NCBI RefSeq assembly: GCF_007829885.1
Contig: NZ_VIWW01000001.1
Coordinates: 2,170,001 to 2,234,000, forward strand
Direction: 5' to 3'
Source: Streptomyces brevispora
Lineage (GTDB): Bacteria; Actinomycetota; Actinomycetes; Streptomycetales; Streptomycetaceae
DNA: 64,000 nt
How positions within the stretch are numbered: the stretch's first letter is position 1; every line of letters begins with the position of its first letter. Below the pieces are notes generated by a model. It had not been told where the DNA came from. It searched no databases and worked only from the letters and a program-made list of their open reading frames with translations. Positions 55,084 to 63,800 of this stretch are shown here, piece by piece. The position numbers and the translations under genes are program-made.

Positions 55084-56369
55084 TGATCACACCCCGCGAC
55101 ACCGCCGCCTCCCGCCGCACCCGCGCCAACGGCGACGGAACCGTCTACCAGCGAAAAGACCGCCGCTGGGAAGCCGCCGGATACGTCCTCGCCCCCGGCA
55201 ACACCCGCAAGCGCATCCGCGTCTACGGCAACTCGCGCACGGAGGCGCTGGCCAAGCTGACCGAGAAGATCGCCGCCAGCAACCGCGGCGTCCCCGTCGT
55301 CACCGCCCAAGGCAGCCTCGCGGCATACCTGGCGTATTGGCTGGAGAGCGTCGCCGTCCACCATCTTCGCGAGACAACCCACACCCGCTACACCGCCTGC
55401 GTCGACCGCTACCTCATACCCGGCCTGGGCAGGAAGAAGCTCACCAAGCTCACCGCCAAGGACGTCCGCACCTGGCTCAACCAACTCCGCACCACCTGCC
55501 AGTGCTGCACACGCGGCATCGACGCCCGGCGCGACCAGCCCTGCTGCTGCGCTATCGGCCAGTGCTGCTCCAAGCTGCTCTCTCCGCTGACGCTCACCTA
55601 CGTCCACTCTGTACTCAAGTCCGCCCTGGAGCACGCCGTCCGCGAGGAGGAGATCCCGCGCAACGTCGCCCGCAACGTCCGCACCGGCACCCCACGGCCC
55701 CGGCGCTTCGAACCCCTCACCGCCGACGAAGCCCGCCAGTTCCTCACCACCGTGCGCGGCCACCGGCTGCACGCCCTGTTCGAACTCGCCCTCCACACCG
55801 GACTCCGCAAGGGCGAACTCCTCGGCCTCCACTGGGAAGACCTCGACCTTGGCTCAGGCACCGCCAGCATCCGCCGCTCACTCCAACGGACCCGAACCGG
55901 CGGTCTGACCGTCCTTCCCACCAAGACCCGAGCATCCGAACGCCGCATCGCCCTGCCGACCGAGTGCGTCCACTCGCTGCGTGGCCACCAGGAACGACAG
56001 GAAGGAGAGCGCAACACGGCCGGGGTGGCTTGGAGGGAGAGCGGTCTCGTCTTCACCACTCCGACAGGTGGCCCCTTGGACCCAGCCAACATGACCCGCC
56101 GCTTCGCGGCATTCCTCAGCCGCGCCGGGCTGCGCCGCATCCGCTTCCACGACCTACGGCACTCCACGGCGACGTTGCTCCTGGAGCAGGGCATCGACCT
56201 CGTCGTCATCAAGGAGCTTCTCGGGCACGCCCACATCGGCGTCACCGCCGGCGTCTACGCCCACGTCCGACTCCGCCTCCAACGCCAAGCCATCGACACC
56301 CTGGGCAGCGTCCTCAACCTGAGCTCCGACGGCCCCGATAACCCACCCGCCACAGCCGCCGTCCGCTGA
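55083..56369 (+). CDS. int: tyrosine site-specific integrase, module 2
   Basis: A 428-residue tyrosine recombinase very similar to the integrase at 47136. It has the same N-terminal ANGDGTVYQRKDRRWEAAGY, the same Cys-rich insert (TTCQCCTRGID, CCCAIGQCC) and the catalytic set TGLRKGE, FHDLRHSTA, LLGHAHIGVT and AGVYAHV. ATG 55083 is used because it follows the xis stop directly. Paired 11-bp repeats and a strong terminator follow. It would catalyse integration and, with Xis, excision at an att site that I cannot identify. Confidence 0.93.
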   Translation: MITPRDTAASRRTRANGDGTVYQRKDRRWEAAGYVLAPGNTRKRIRVYGNSRTEALAKLTEKIAASNRGVPVVTAQGSLAAYLAYWLESVAVHHLRETTHTRYTACVDRYLIPGLGRKKLTKLTAKDVRTWLNQLRTTCQCCTRGIDARRDQPCCCAIGQCCSKLLSPLTLTYVHSVLKSALEHAVREEEIPRNVARNVRTGTPRPRRFEPLTADEARQFLTTVRGHRLHALFELALHTGLRKGELLGLHWEDLDLGSGTASIRRSLQRTRTGGLTVLPTKTRASERRIALPTECVHSLRGHQERQEGERNTAGVAWRESGLVFTTPTGGPLDPANMTRRFAAFLSRAGLRRIRFHDLRHSTATLLLEQGIDLVVIKELLGHAHIGVTAGVYAHVRLRLQRQAIDTLGSVLNLSSDGPDNPPATAAVR

Positions 56370-56392
56370 CGTTGCCGTCAGCGTTGCCGTCA
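56370..56392 (+). repeat. paired 11-bp repeats after int 2
   Basis: CGTTGCCGTCA at 56370-56380 and 56382-56392, identical in sequence and spacing to the pair after int 1. Confidence 0.55.
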
Positions 56393-56399
56393 AAACACC

Positions 56400-56438
56400 A
56401 AGGGCCCCCTCCGCAACAGAATTGCGGAGGGGGCCCTT
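56400..56438 (+). terminator. terminator after int 2
   Basis: A perfect 15-bp stem (AAGGGCCCCCTCCGC at 56400-56414 with 56424-56438) and a 9-base loop, followed by AAATGC. It probably works in both directions, also ending the SUKH gene at 56496. Confidence 0.88.
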
Positions 56439-56495
56439 AAATGCGCGGCTGAATGAATCTGCCTACCAGGTCCCTGCGACTAGATCATGCCGGAC

Positions 56496-56978
56496 CTAAT
56501 TAATCGAACCGCAAGGAACAAGCCGCGCGAGGAACTCGCCAAACGACTGAGCTACTCGCCGAGGGATTCGGTCTTCATCGATGTATGCGACGGCAGGTTC
56601 ACCCTCGGGACCACACTCGGAATAGTCGAGCATTACGGTGTCGTGGCCTGCGGAAGGCGTATCGCAAATCACTACACCGATATCTGGATACTTCCACTCG
56701 GAGATCAAGTAGGAGCTTCCCCTGCCGGATGATGAGTCGATACCCCACGTCCCCCCGATTCCCCGAATCCCACTGATCTCGAAATGATCGTCAGCCCAGG
56801 ATGTCGGAAACAGTGTGGGATAGCAGAGATTTCGCGGGGTTCCGCCGTTCCGTAGGAGCAGTACGTCGACGTAGCTGCGGGGCAGGCGGACGCCGAGATT
56901 CTCCTCCGCTCGACGAATCATGTCGTCATCGAGCGCAGGCCCCGTGTAGTAGTCGCTATCTTCGAATAGTTCTGCCAT
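56496..56978 (-). CDS. SMI1/KNR4 (SUKH-1) immunity protein of WHH nuclease
   Basis: A 160-residue acidic protein. The SUKH signature is DDDMIRRAEENLGVRLPRSYVDVLLLRNGG (L-P-x-x-Y, N-G-G), followed by FEISGIRGIGG and a C-terminal helix VAQSFGEFLARLV. SUKH proteins commonly protect against HNH/WHH nuclease toxins. ATG 56978 follows GGAGGAT by 5 bases and shares a base with the stop of the WHH toxin gene, so the pair is translationally coupled. A far upstream frame to 57323 is a shadow of the toxin gene. Confidence 0.85.
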   Translation of the reverse strand: MAELFEDSDYYTGPALDDDMIRRAEENLGVRLPRSYVDVLLLRNGGTPRNLCYPTLFPTSWADDHFEISGIRGIGGTWGIDSSSGRGSSYLISEWKYPDIGVVICDTPSAGHDTVMLDYSECGPEGEPAVAYIDEDRIPRRVAQSFGEFLARLVPCGSIN

Positions 56979-58099
56979 CAGAATCCTCCGGTATGCCCGG
57001 TGTCGGCATGTGCCTGCCTCTGGATGAGCTGCATAAGCCCAGGGTCCTGATGATGATGCCACGTGTAGCCCTGCGGAGTGGAAGGCAACCCTGCGGCCTG
57101 ATTGGCTAGCCTGAAGTCCTTCGATCTGCTGCCGGTGAGCTGAATTCGAACATCCGGCACCTGCGGGTGTCGCCACCCAGAGAAATCCGGGAATCCATTG
57201 GCGTCGAATGGAACATTCGTCTTCGGATGGACGTCTCCGGCGAGCTTGCCGTTGCGCACCTTGGGTATCCCGCCATTGGCGCAATCGCATGTCGTCGGGT
57301 GGCCCTGAACGGCTCCACCGCAATTGTGAACGAGGATCGGAGTTGCCCCCGCCAGCACATAGTACGTGTGCAAGCCCTCGATGCTGAGGTCGTACGTCGC
57401 GAGGGTTGCAGTGTAGGCCTTGGTGTCGATCACCACCGTGGGGCCGCCGGTGTCGTTCTGGAGCTTCTGGCCGGCCTTGAGGTTGGCGGCCTGGGTCCAG
57501 GCGTTCTTGGTGGCTTCGTAGAACTGGTGGTGCTTGGTGGTCTGGATCGTCTTTCGGCCGGACTTCGTGTCAACGACGACATCGACGTAGCCACGGTCCG
57601 TCTTGGTGACGAAGACCTCCTTGACCTTGTGCTTCTCCTGCTTCTTCTTGCCCGGTTCGGCCGTCAGGACGTAGTCCCCGACCTTCACCTCGGAGATCGG
57701 CTTGGTCGTGCCGTTCGCCAGCAGCACCCCGGTCAGGCCGGTGAAGCTGTGAGGAACGCGAACGCGGCAGCTGCCACCCGGAGAGGACGGCTGGCCGTCC
57801 GGCTCCTGCTTCGCCGTCGACTTGCGGCCGAACTTGCTGGCCGCCGCGCCGAACACACCACCCGTTGCCGCGCCCACCGCCGTGGCCTTCGCCGCGCCGC
57901 TGGCGCTGCACCCTTCCTCACTGGTCACGCAGGAGACGCCGTAACCGACCGCGCCTTCCGCAGCGCCCATCGCCGCACCGTTCAGCGCCTTGCCGCCGAC
58001 ACCGGCGAGCAGACGGCCCACCGCACCCGACGCCGCGCCGCCGACCGCGCCGCCGAGGGCGCCGGTCACGGCTCCCACACCGACCGCTCGCTGCCTCAC
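56978..58099 (-). pseudogene. displaced RHS C-terminal fragment with Hint and WHH nuclease tip
   Basis: About 370 codons equivalent to the end of the big RHS gene. A Gly-rich region (VGAVTGALGGAVGG to GFGVFG-like repeats) is followed by a Hint domain (VPHSFTGLTGVLLANGTTKP, TTKHHQFYEATKNAW, ILVHNCG). The toxin tip ends with FPDFSGWRHPQVPDVRIQL and YTWHHHQDPGLMQLIQRQAH, the WHH variant of HNH/Endo VII nucleases. The Hint start differs from the intact copy (two extra residues after Cys, PV to GV). It begins abruptly near 58085 with no RHS core; an ATG at 58099 exists, so expression of the tip is possible. Confidence 0.78.
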
Positions 58100-58136
58100 A
58101 CAGACCAGGCAGCCGCTTCGACACGTGCGGCGGATC

Positions 58137-59153
58137 TCAGCCCTGGAGGCTGAGCTGCGGCGGGTGTGTGAAGTCCGCCTGGCAGAGGAAGACGTTCATG
58201 GAGCCCCAGCGGCCCACGGTGACTTGGGTGGGCGTGTTGGCGTCCATATCCTGCGACGCCGCCCGGTCCTCCGACGGAATCCAGCTGCGGCTGCCGCCGT
58301 CCCACTCCTTGCTCGCCACCGTCACCAGAAGGTCCGTCCGAGCCCCGCACGAGCAGAGCACGTCGGCGCGGCCCGTCCCGTGCCAGGATGCGAACCCTCC
58401 GGCCTTCCAGCCCGGCGCGACCGACAGATCCGACCGGTAGAGGACCGAGTCCTCGTCCAGGTCTTCCTCGTCGCCCTCCCACGCGTCGATGCGCTCCCGC
58501 AGGCCGTCCGGGAGCACCTCGATGTCCGGATGCTCGACGACCTGCTCGGGGTCGAGCGTGCACGACGCGGGCACGTATCCCTCGGAGCCGACCACTTCGG
58601 GTTCCGGCTGAACGGCCAGGACGCCACCGGCCTCGGAAGACCGGCGCCAGACCAGAGTGACAGCGGGCTCATGGCGGCCGTGATGCCCATCGAACGGGCA
58701 CCACAGGATCTGAAGCAGATCGTGATCGGTCGGCCCGCCGAGGTCGAGTACGTCCCGCCGGAACAACTGGGCCACCGCAAGGAGGGGAGTCGGGTCCGTG
58801 TCTCCGAGCGAGGGGGCATGGCGCCCACGCTTGAGTGATCGGAGCAGGTCGCCCTCCTCGTCCGTGGGGCCAGGACGCTGCCCCGGAGCGGGAACCCGGC
58901 TCCACGCCTCGGCGAGGATGCGACGGCGCAGCCGCACGTCCGCCGTCCGCTCCCCGTACCCCCGCCGGTGCCGCTCCCTACAGACAGGCCACAGCTCATC
59001 CGCCGGCCAGAGGAGCAGCCCGCCCACTGAGCTGTCTCCGGCCTCTGGCGCTCCCGGGCGTGGGTGCAGTCGCGTCGCAGTGCGGCGATAAACGGCGAGG
59101 TCCGGGAAGACCCTCTCGATGTCGATCGGACGTGAGGGGGTGGTGCGGGACAT
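58137..59153 (-). CDS. DUF1963 (YwqG-like) protein, predicted immunity protein, right copy
   Basis: A 338-residue paralogue of the protein at 44849, about 90 percent identical by eye. The same blocks are present: SSVGGLLLWPADELWPV, DHDLLQILWCPFD, VAPGWKAGGFASWHG and CSCGARTDLLVTV. ATG 59153 follows AAGGAGACGT. A nuclease-tip remnant (59231-59413) lies just upstream on the same strand, as expected for a toxin-immunity pair. It sits in the right 1.5-kb direct repeat and abuts the displaced RHS fragment on its left. Confidence 0.7.
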   Translation of the reverse strand: MSRTTPSRPIDIERVFPDLAVYRRTATRLHPRPGAPEAGDSSVGGLLLWPADELWPVCRERHRRGYGERTADVRLRRRILAEAWSRVPAPGQRPGPTDEEGDLLRSLKRGRHAPSLGDTDPTPLLAVAQLFRRDVLDLGGPTDHDLLQILWCPFDGHHGRHEPAVTLVWRRSSEAGGVLAVQPEPEVVGSEGYVPASCTLDPEQVVEHPDIEVLPDGLRERIDAWEGDEEDLDEDSVLYRSDLSVAPGWKAGGFASWHGTGRADVLCSCGARTDLLVTVASKEWDGGSRSWIPSEDRAASQDMDANTPTQVTVGRWGSMNVFLCQADFTHPPQLSLQG

Positions 59154-59230
59154 ACGTCTCCTTGAACGACCGGGGGACCAGAGGCTACTGCCTGTGGTCC
59201 CCCGGATTCATGCGTAGTTACGGCAGTTCG

Positions 59231-59413
59231 TCACCGGCCGGTTCGCACCCCCGAGGCCGGATTTTCGAACCACCCGCTGAGCTCGAACCCCCTGTTCCCG
59301 TGAGCCGAGAACTTCGGCGCGATGGGAATCGGATTTCCGCCGGGTGCGCAGACAGGTGTTGTCGAGTACTGCACCGTTTCGCCTGCCTTGACGGCTTTGC
59401 AGATCGGCCCCAC
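59231..59413 (-). pseudogene. C-terminal remnant of Endonuclea_NS_2-like toxin tip, right copy
   Basis: About 60 codons: ICKAVKAGETVQYSTTPVCA, then NPIPIAPKFSAHGNRGFELS, GWFENPASGVRTGR and a stop. The order alpha-x-K-A-G then V-x-Y-x-x-T-P-V then x-P-x-x-x-x-x-x-A is what the end of DNA/RNA non-specific endonuclease (NS_2) toxins looks like. The catalytic part is missing upstream, where the sequence changes to the DUF7848-like remnant. The downstream gene is the DUF1963-like protein. Confidence 0.6.
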
Positions 59414-59433
59414 GTGCGTGGCGTGCTCATGAC

Positions 59434-59550
59434 TGTGAGGACTTCGCCGAACCGTAGAACTGAGTGCTACGGCACCGCGGCCGGCACCTGTCCCACGACA
59501 CCTACCGGGAGATCATCGCGCGGCCCTGCCGAGGGCCAGGCGGCAGACGC
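59434..59550 (+). pseudogene. degraded DUF7848-like gene, right copy
   Basis: GAGGACTTCGCCGAACCGTA, then GACACCTACCGGGAGATCAT and GGCCAGGCGGCAGAC align with the intact gene at 44543, but frames are broken and the 5' part is missing. Confidence 0.6.
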
Positions 59551-59696
59551 GACGCGCGGCACTCACCGCGGCACCGTGCAGGGAGTGCTGAACGGATGGG
59601 TCCGGGCGGGGGCCGGCAGAGGGCAGCCAGTTGGTCGCTGTTTTCCACATCGTCTAGCGTTTGACGCACTGGCGAGGGCCCTCAGGAGGACGGACG

Positions 59697-60305
59697 ATGG
59701 CACTGACCTTGGAAAACGCGATCATTCAGCTGAGCGACAGAGCATCGGCGAAACGTCGTTCGGCCGCGAAGCGACTACGTAAACTGGCGGACGAAACGGC
59801 GGGCCCTGCGCTGCTCCACTCGCTCCAAGGCGAAATCGGCGACCGCCGCACCTGGGAAACCCAGTATGAAATGATCATGGCTCTTGGGGCATGCGGTTAC
59901 CGGCCCGCCGTCGGGTTCCTGGCTGAACTGGCCAAGCAACCCACGGACGACACCGCACTGCACCTGGCCCTGGGTGACTCAATCGTGAGGCTGCGAAGCC
60001 CTCAAGAAGGTTTCGCAGCCCCACTGGAATGGTGTCTGGATCGTGGAGATCCATCGCTTGTCGACGGTGCCCTGCGCGCCGTCGCTGCACTGCGCGCGGT
60101 CCTGGACGCCGGGACCGTCGACCGCGTCCTGGACTTCCTCGATCCGCTGGATCCCTATGACGGACTACGCTTCTGGGCCGCAGTAGCGGCCACAGAATGG
60201 CCCGGTGAACGAGTCCACACGTTCCTGGAGTCCTGTGTGGCAGGCCCAAGGGCGGACGTGGCCGACGCAGCGGCCACGTCCCTGGAAAGCCGGTATCAGA
60301 GCTAA
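59697..60305 (+). CDS. HEAT-repeat-like protein
   Basis: A 202-residue all-helical protein (SAKRRSAAKRLRKLADETAG, FLAELAKQPTDDTALHLALG, LVDGALRAVAALRAVLDAG) with the regular helix pairs of HEAT or armadillo repeats. No catalytic motif is visible. AGGAGG lies 7 bases before ATG 59697; an earlier frame start at 59661 lies in the direct repeat. It converges with the DUF4265-type immunity gene. Proteins like this occur as immunity or adaptor proteins in toxin loci, but the role is unproven. Confidence 0.68.
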   Translation: MALTLENAIIQLSDRASAKRRSAAKRLRKLADETAGPALLHSLQGEIGDRRTWETQYEMIMALGACGYRPAVGFLAELAKQPTDDTALHLALGDSIVRLRSPQEGFAAPLEWCLDRGDPSLVDGALRAVAALRAVLDAGTVDRVLDFLDPLDPYDGLRFWAAVAATEWPGERVHTFLESCVAGPRADVADAAATSLESRYQS

Positions 60306-60348
60306 AGGAGCAGCCCTGAAATCACCGTCTCCTCCGACGCCTCATGCG

Positions 60349-60834
60349 TCAGGTTGTGTCCTCCCACCAGGCAAGAGGCTCTCCCCGCTCGTCAAACACG
60401 TTTCCATACTCCCACTCCACCCCAGCCTCGGGAAGCGCGGCCAGGAGTGACTCGATCGCTGGAAAGCCGACCTTGACCGGAAACGTCAGAACCACGAGCG
60501 AATCGAGCTCACCATCGACCCGTCCTCCGATCTCCGTCGCTTTCTCCTTAAGAAATTCGATGACATCGCCAGGAATTCCCGCGTGAAACACTTGGACGGC
60601 GACGTTCCCACCCCGCTCGACTACCTTCGCGCTTTTGCTGCGCTCGTCGTACGCGATCACATCACCAGCTGCGATGCCCCTGAAGAATCCAGGTGACAGA
60701 CAGACAAGGTAGTGACCATCGCTCACTGGGGTGACAGCCACCACTTCATCGGCAGTGGCCCCGTGCTGGGACTCCACCTTGAGTGGAATCCCAGCGAAGC
60801 TACTGCGGTTAGTCCCATCTTCTGAAGCCGGCAC
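60349..60834 (-). CDS. DUF4265-type immunity protein downstream of RHS toxin
   Basis: A 161-residue protein. GIPLKVESQHGATADEVVAVTPVSDGHYLV, PGFFRGIAAGDVIAYDERSK and VVLTFPVKVGFPAIESLLAALPEAGVEWEYGNV fit the DUF4265 pattern, including the final G-x-x-WEYGN. It overlaps the RHS stop (60809) and starts at GTG 60834, which follows GGAGG by 5 bases, so it is coupled to the toxin gene. It is the predicted antidote of the HNH-type tip. Confidence 0.78.
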   Translation of the reverse strand: MPASEDGTNRSSFAGIPLKVESQHGATADEVVAVTPVSDGHYLVCLSPGFFRGIAAGDVIAYDERSKSAKVVERGGNVAVQVFHAGIPGDVIEFLKEKATEIGGRVDGELDSLVVLTFPVKVGFPAIESLLAALPEAGVEWEYGNVFDERGEPLAWWEDTT

Positions 60835-63800
60835 CACAGCCTCCTCTCTCAGCACATGACTTCCCCTTGGAGGGAGCACCTCGGTTCTGGGCGCTGCTAT
60901 TGCACGCTGCGCCCTCTATACACAGGTTCTCCGGCTCCAGGTTGCCGCCCTTACTCCTGGGCACGTTGACATGGCCTATCTGGACGTTGTCCGGGTTGGT
61001 GGTTGTCATTCCGCAACGCCAGCACTGCAGAGTACCGTCACCCTCTGCCTGCGCTTTGGCAACCATCGCATCTCGAATCGAACTGGGGACGTTCTTCTTC
61101 GCCGTCGGTCCGCCACGACTCGCAGCCATCTTGCTCGGCGAAGCGACTTCTCCGTCTCGCAGCACGAACAGCGGAAGCTGACAGGCTTGTGGTGCGCCCG
61201 CGTTGTTGTTGTGAACCAGGACAGGGATTGACCCCGCCACCACGTAGTACGTGTGGAGGCCGTCGATGCTGAGGTCGTACGTCGTGCGGCTGGCGGTGTA
61301 GGCCTTGGTGTCGATCACCACCGTGGGCCCGCCGGTGTCGTTCTGGAGTTTCTGGCCGGCCTTGAGGTCGGCCGCCTGGGTCCAGGCGTCCTTGGTGGAC
61401 TCGTAGAACTGGTGGTGCTTGGTGGTCTGGATCGCCTTCGGGCCGGACTTCGTGGACACGACCACGTCCACGAACTCGCGGTCCGTCTTAGTGACGATGA
61501 CCGCCTTGACCTTGTGCTTCTCCTGCTTCTTCTTGCCGGGTTCGGCCGTCAGGACGTAGTCCCCGACCTTGATCTCGGAGATCGGCTTGGTCGTGGCGTT
61601 CGCCAGCAGCACCGGAGTCGCACCGGTGAAGCTGTGCGGGGTGCAGCCCTTGCGGCCGAACCTGCTCGCCGCCGCGCCGAACACCCCACCGGTCACCGCG
61701 CCCACCGCCGAGGCCTTCGCCGCGCCGGAGACGCTGCAGCCTTCCTCGCTGGTCACGCAGGAGACGCCGTAACCGACCGCGCCTTCCGCCGCGCCGCCCG
61801 CAGCGCCCATCGCCGCACCGTTCAGCGCCTTGCCGCCGACATTGGCGAGCAGACGGCCCACCGCACCCGACACCTGGGCACCGGCCGCGCCGCCGAGGGC
61901 GCCGGTCACGGCTCCCACGCCGACCGCGGTCGCGAAACCGGCCAGGGACTTGGGACCGTCGCTCAAGGCGTAGCCGACCGCGTTGGCGGCGGCACCCGCG
62001 AGGATGCCGCAACCGACCGCTCCGACACCCCACGTCGCCGCCGTGCAACCCGCGAAGACCGCCAGACCGGTGGCCACCGCCGCGATCGTCGACGCGTGTT
62101 GCTTCACGAAGTTGGCTGTCGCCTTCGCCGCCTTCTTGACGGCCTTGCCGACCTTCTTGGCAGCCTTCACCACCTTCTTCGCCACATGCACGGCGGCCTT
62201 GGCCACCTTGTGGACCGTCTTCTTGACCTGCTTGACGACCTTGTGGACGTATTTCTTCACACGCTTGTACGTGCGTTTGACGTATCTCTTGACCTTTTTG
62301 ACACTGTCCGCCACATAGTGCACGGCCTTGCGCACCACATGCGTCGCCTTCTTGACGACCTTCTTGACCGCCTTCTTCACCTTCTTCGCGGCGGCCTTGA
62401 CCTTCTTCGCGACCTTCTTGACGGCCGTCTTGGTCTTCTTCCAGGCCGTCTTGACGACCTTCTTGACCTTCTTCTTGACCTTCTTGATGGCCTTGTCGAC
62501 GAAGCTCGGCCAGTGACCCGTCGGGTCCGTCGCCGTCATCGGGTTCTGGTCCGCGTACGCGTAACGGTTCGCGGACACCGATGTCGGCAGCGGGTTCATG
62601 CCCACCGTGTCGCGGCTGTTGAACTGGCCGGTCTCCGGCGAGTACCAGCGCGCCGCCATATTGACCTTGGCGGTCTCCGGATCCGTCCACCCCGACTGGT
62701 AGCCGAGACGGCCCACCATGCCCTCGGACTGCTCGACCTTCCCGAACGGGGAGTACGTCGTCGACCCGGACAACGCCTCGCCGCCCGCGGTGAACTGACC
62801 CACCACGTCGTCGTGGATGTCGGTCAGCGCGAGCACCGAGCCGATCGCCGACTTGATGCCGAGCAGCGAACCGTCGACGTTGCGGCTGTAGGCCGTACCG
62901 CCGTCGGACGCCACGTCGTTCCCGGCCCCGCTGTACGCGAAGTCGTACACCGAACCGCCCTGGGCATCCGTCGCCTTGAGCGTCCGGTCCAGACCGTCGT
63001 ACGAGTACGTCCGATCACCCTCGCTGATCACCCGGTTGAAGGCGTCCGCCTTCACCGACGTCTGCACCCCGGCCTCGTCGGTGACCGAACTCATCGTGCC
63101 GCGCGCGGTGTACCTGTACGTGCTCTGCCCGTCCGAGGTGAGGCGGTTACGGGCGTCGTAGGTGTAGGTGTCACCGCCCACACGGGTCCGGTTGCCGGAC
63201 GCGTCATAGCCGTACTGCTCGGTCGCACTCCCGTTGTTCCAGGACGACAGGCGGTTCGCCCAGTCGTAGGTGTACGTGTTCGTGCCCGCCCCGGCGACAC
63301 CGGCCGTCGCCTTCGACGTCTCGTTGCCGTTCAGGTCGTAGCCGTAGGAGAACGACGCCAGCGACTTGCCGGTCGGCGAAGTCAGCCTGTCGGTGGTCAG
63401 CTGCCCCAGGGAGTCGTAGGAGAAGGCCCGTTTCCCCTTCCCCTGGCCGTAGTCGATCGACGTCACGTTGGACTCGATGTCGTACCCGTACGTCATCGAC
63501 GTGCCGGACGCCCCGTCCACGGCCGTCTTCAGCCGGCCCGCCGTGTCGTACCCGAAGGTCGATGTGCCCGACGCGTCCTTGCGCGAGGTCATCGCCCCGT
63601 TGCCGTCGTAGGCGAAGGACGAGGTCCCGGACGGGCCGTTGGCGGAGAGGAGCAGACCGCGGTCGTCGTAGGAGAAGGTGTCCTTCTCCTCGCCCGCACC
63701 CGTCACCGAGGTGACCTGGTCGTCCTGGTCATAGGTGTAGGTGTGGTCGGTGGTCTCCGCCTCCGCTCCCGTGCCGTGCTGGCGGACCAGCCGGCTCCGG

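Larger units (their letters stand above)
58138..59686. repeat. long direct repeat, right copy
   Basis: Direct copy of 44850-46363, same orientation, ending at the same CCCTCAGG. It retains more of the nuclease-tip remnant (extra bases around 59330-59430). Confidence 0.85.

Noticed and set aside
44850..59686. The long direct repeats as attL/attR of the integrative element.
   Set aside because: They contain whole genes and remnants and are about 1.5 kb; att cores are short and usually lie in a tRNA end. They look like a segmental duplication.
40586..60834. TTA codons that would put accessory genes under bldA control.
   Set aside because: I checked taa/tta positions by frame in several lower-G+C genes (41931, 48528, 49561, 50280, 56496, 59697, 60349) and every one I inspected was out of frame. 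The check was by eye and not exhaustive.
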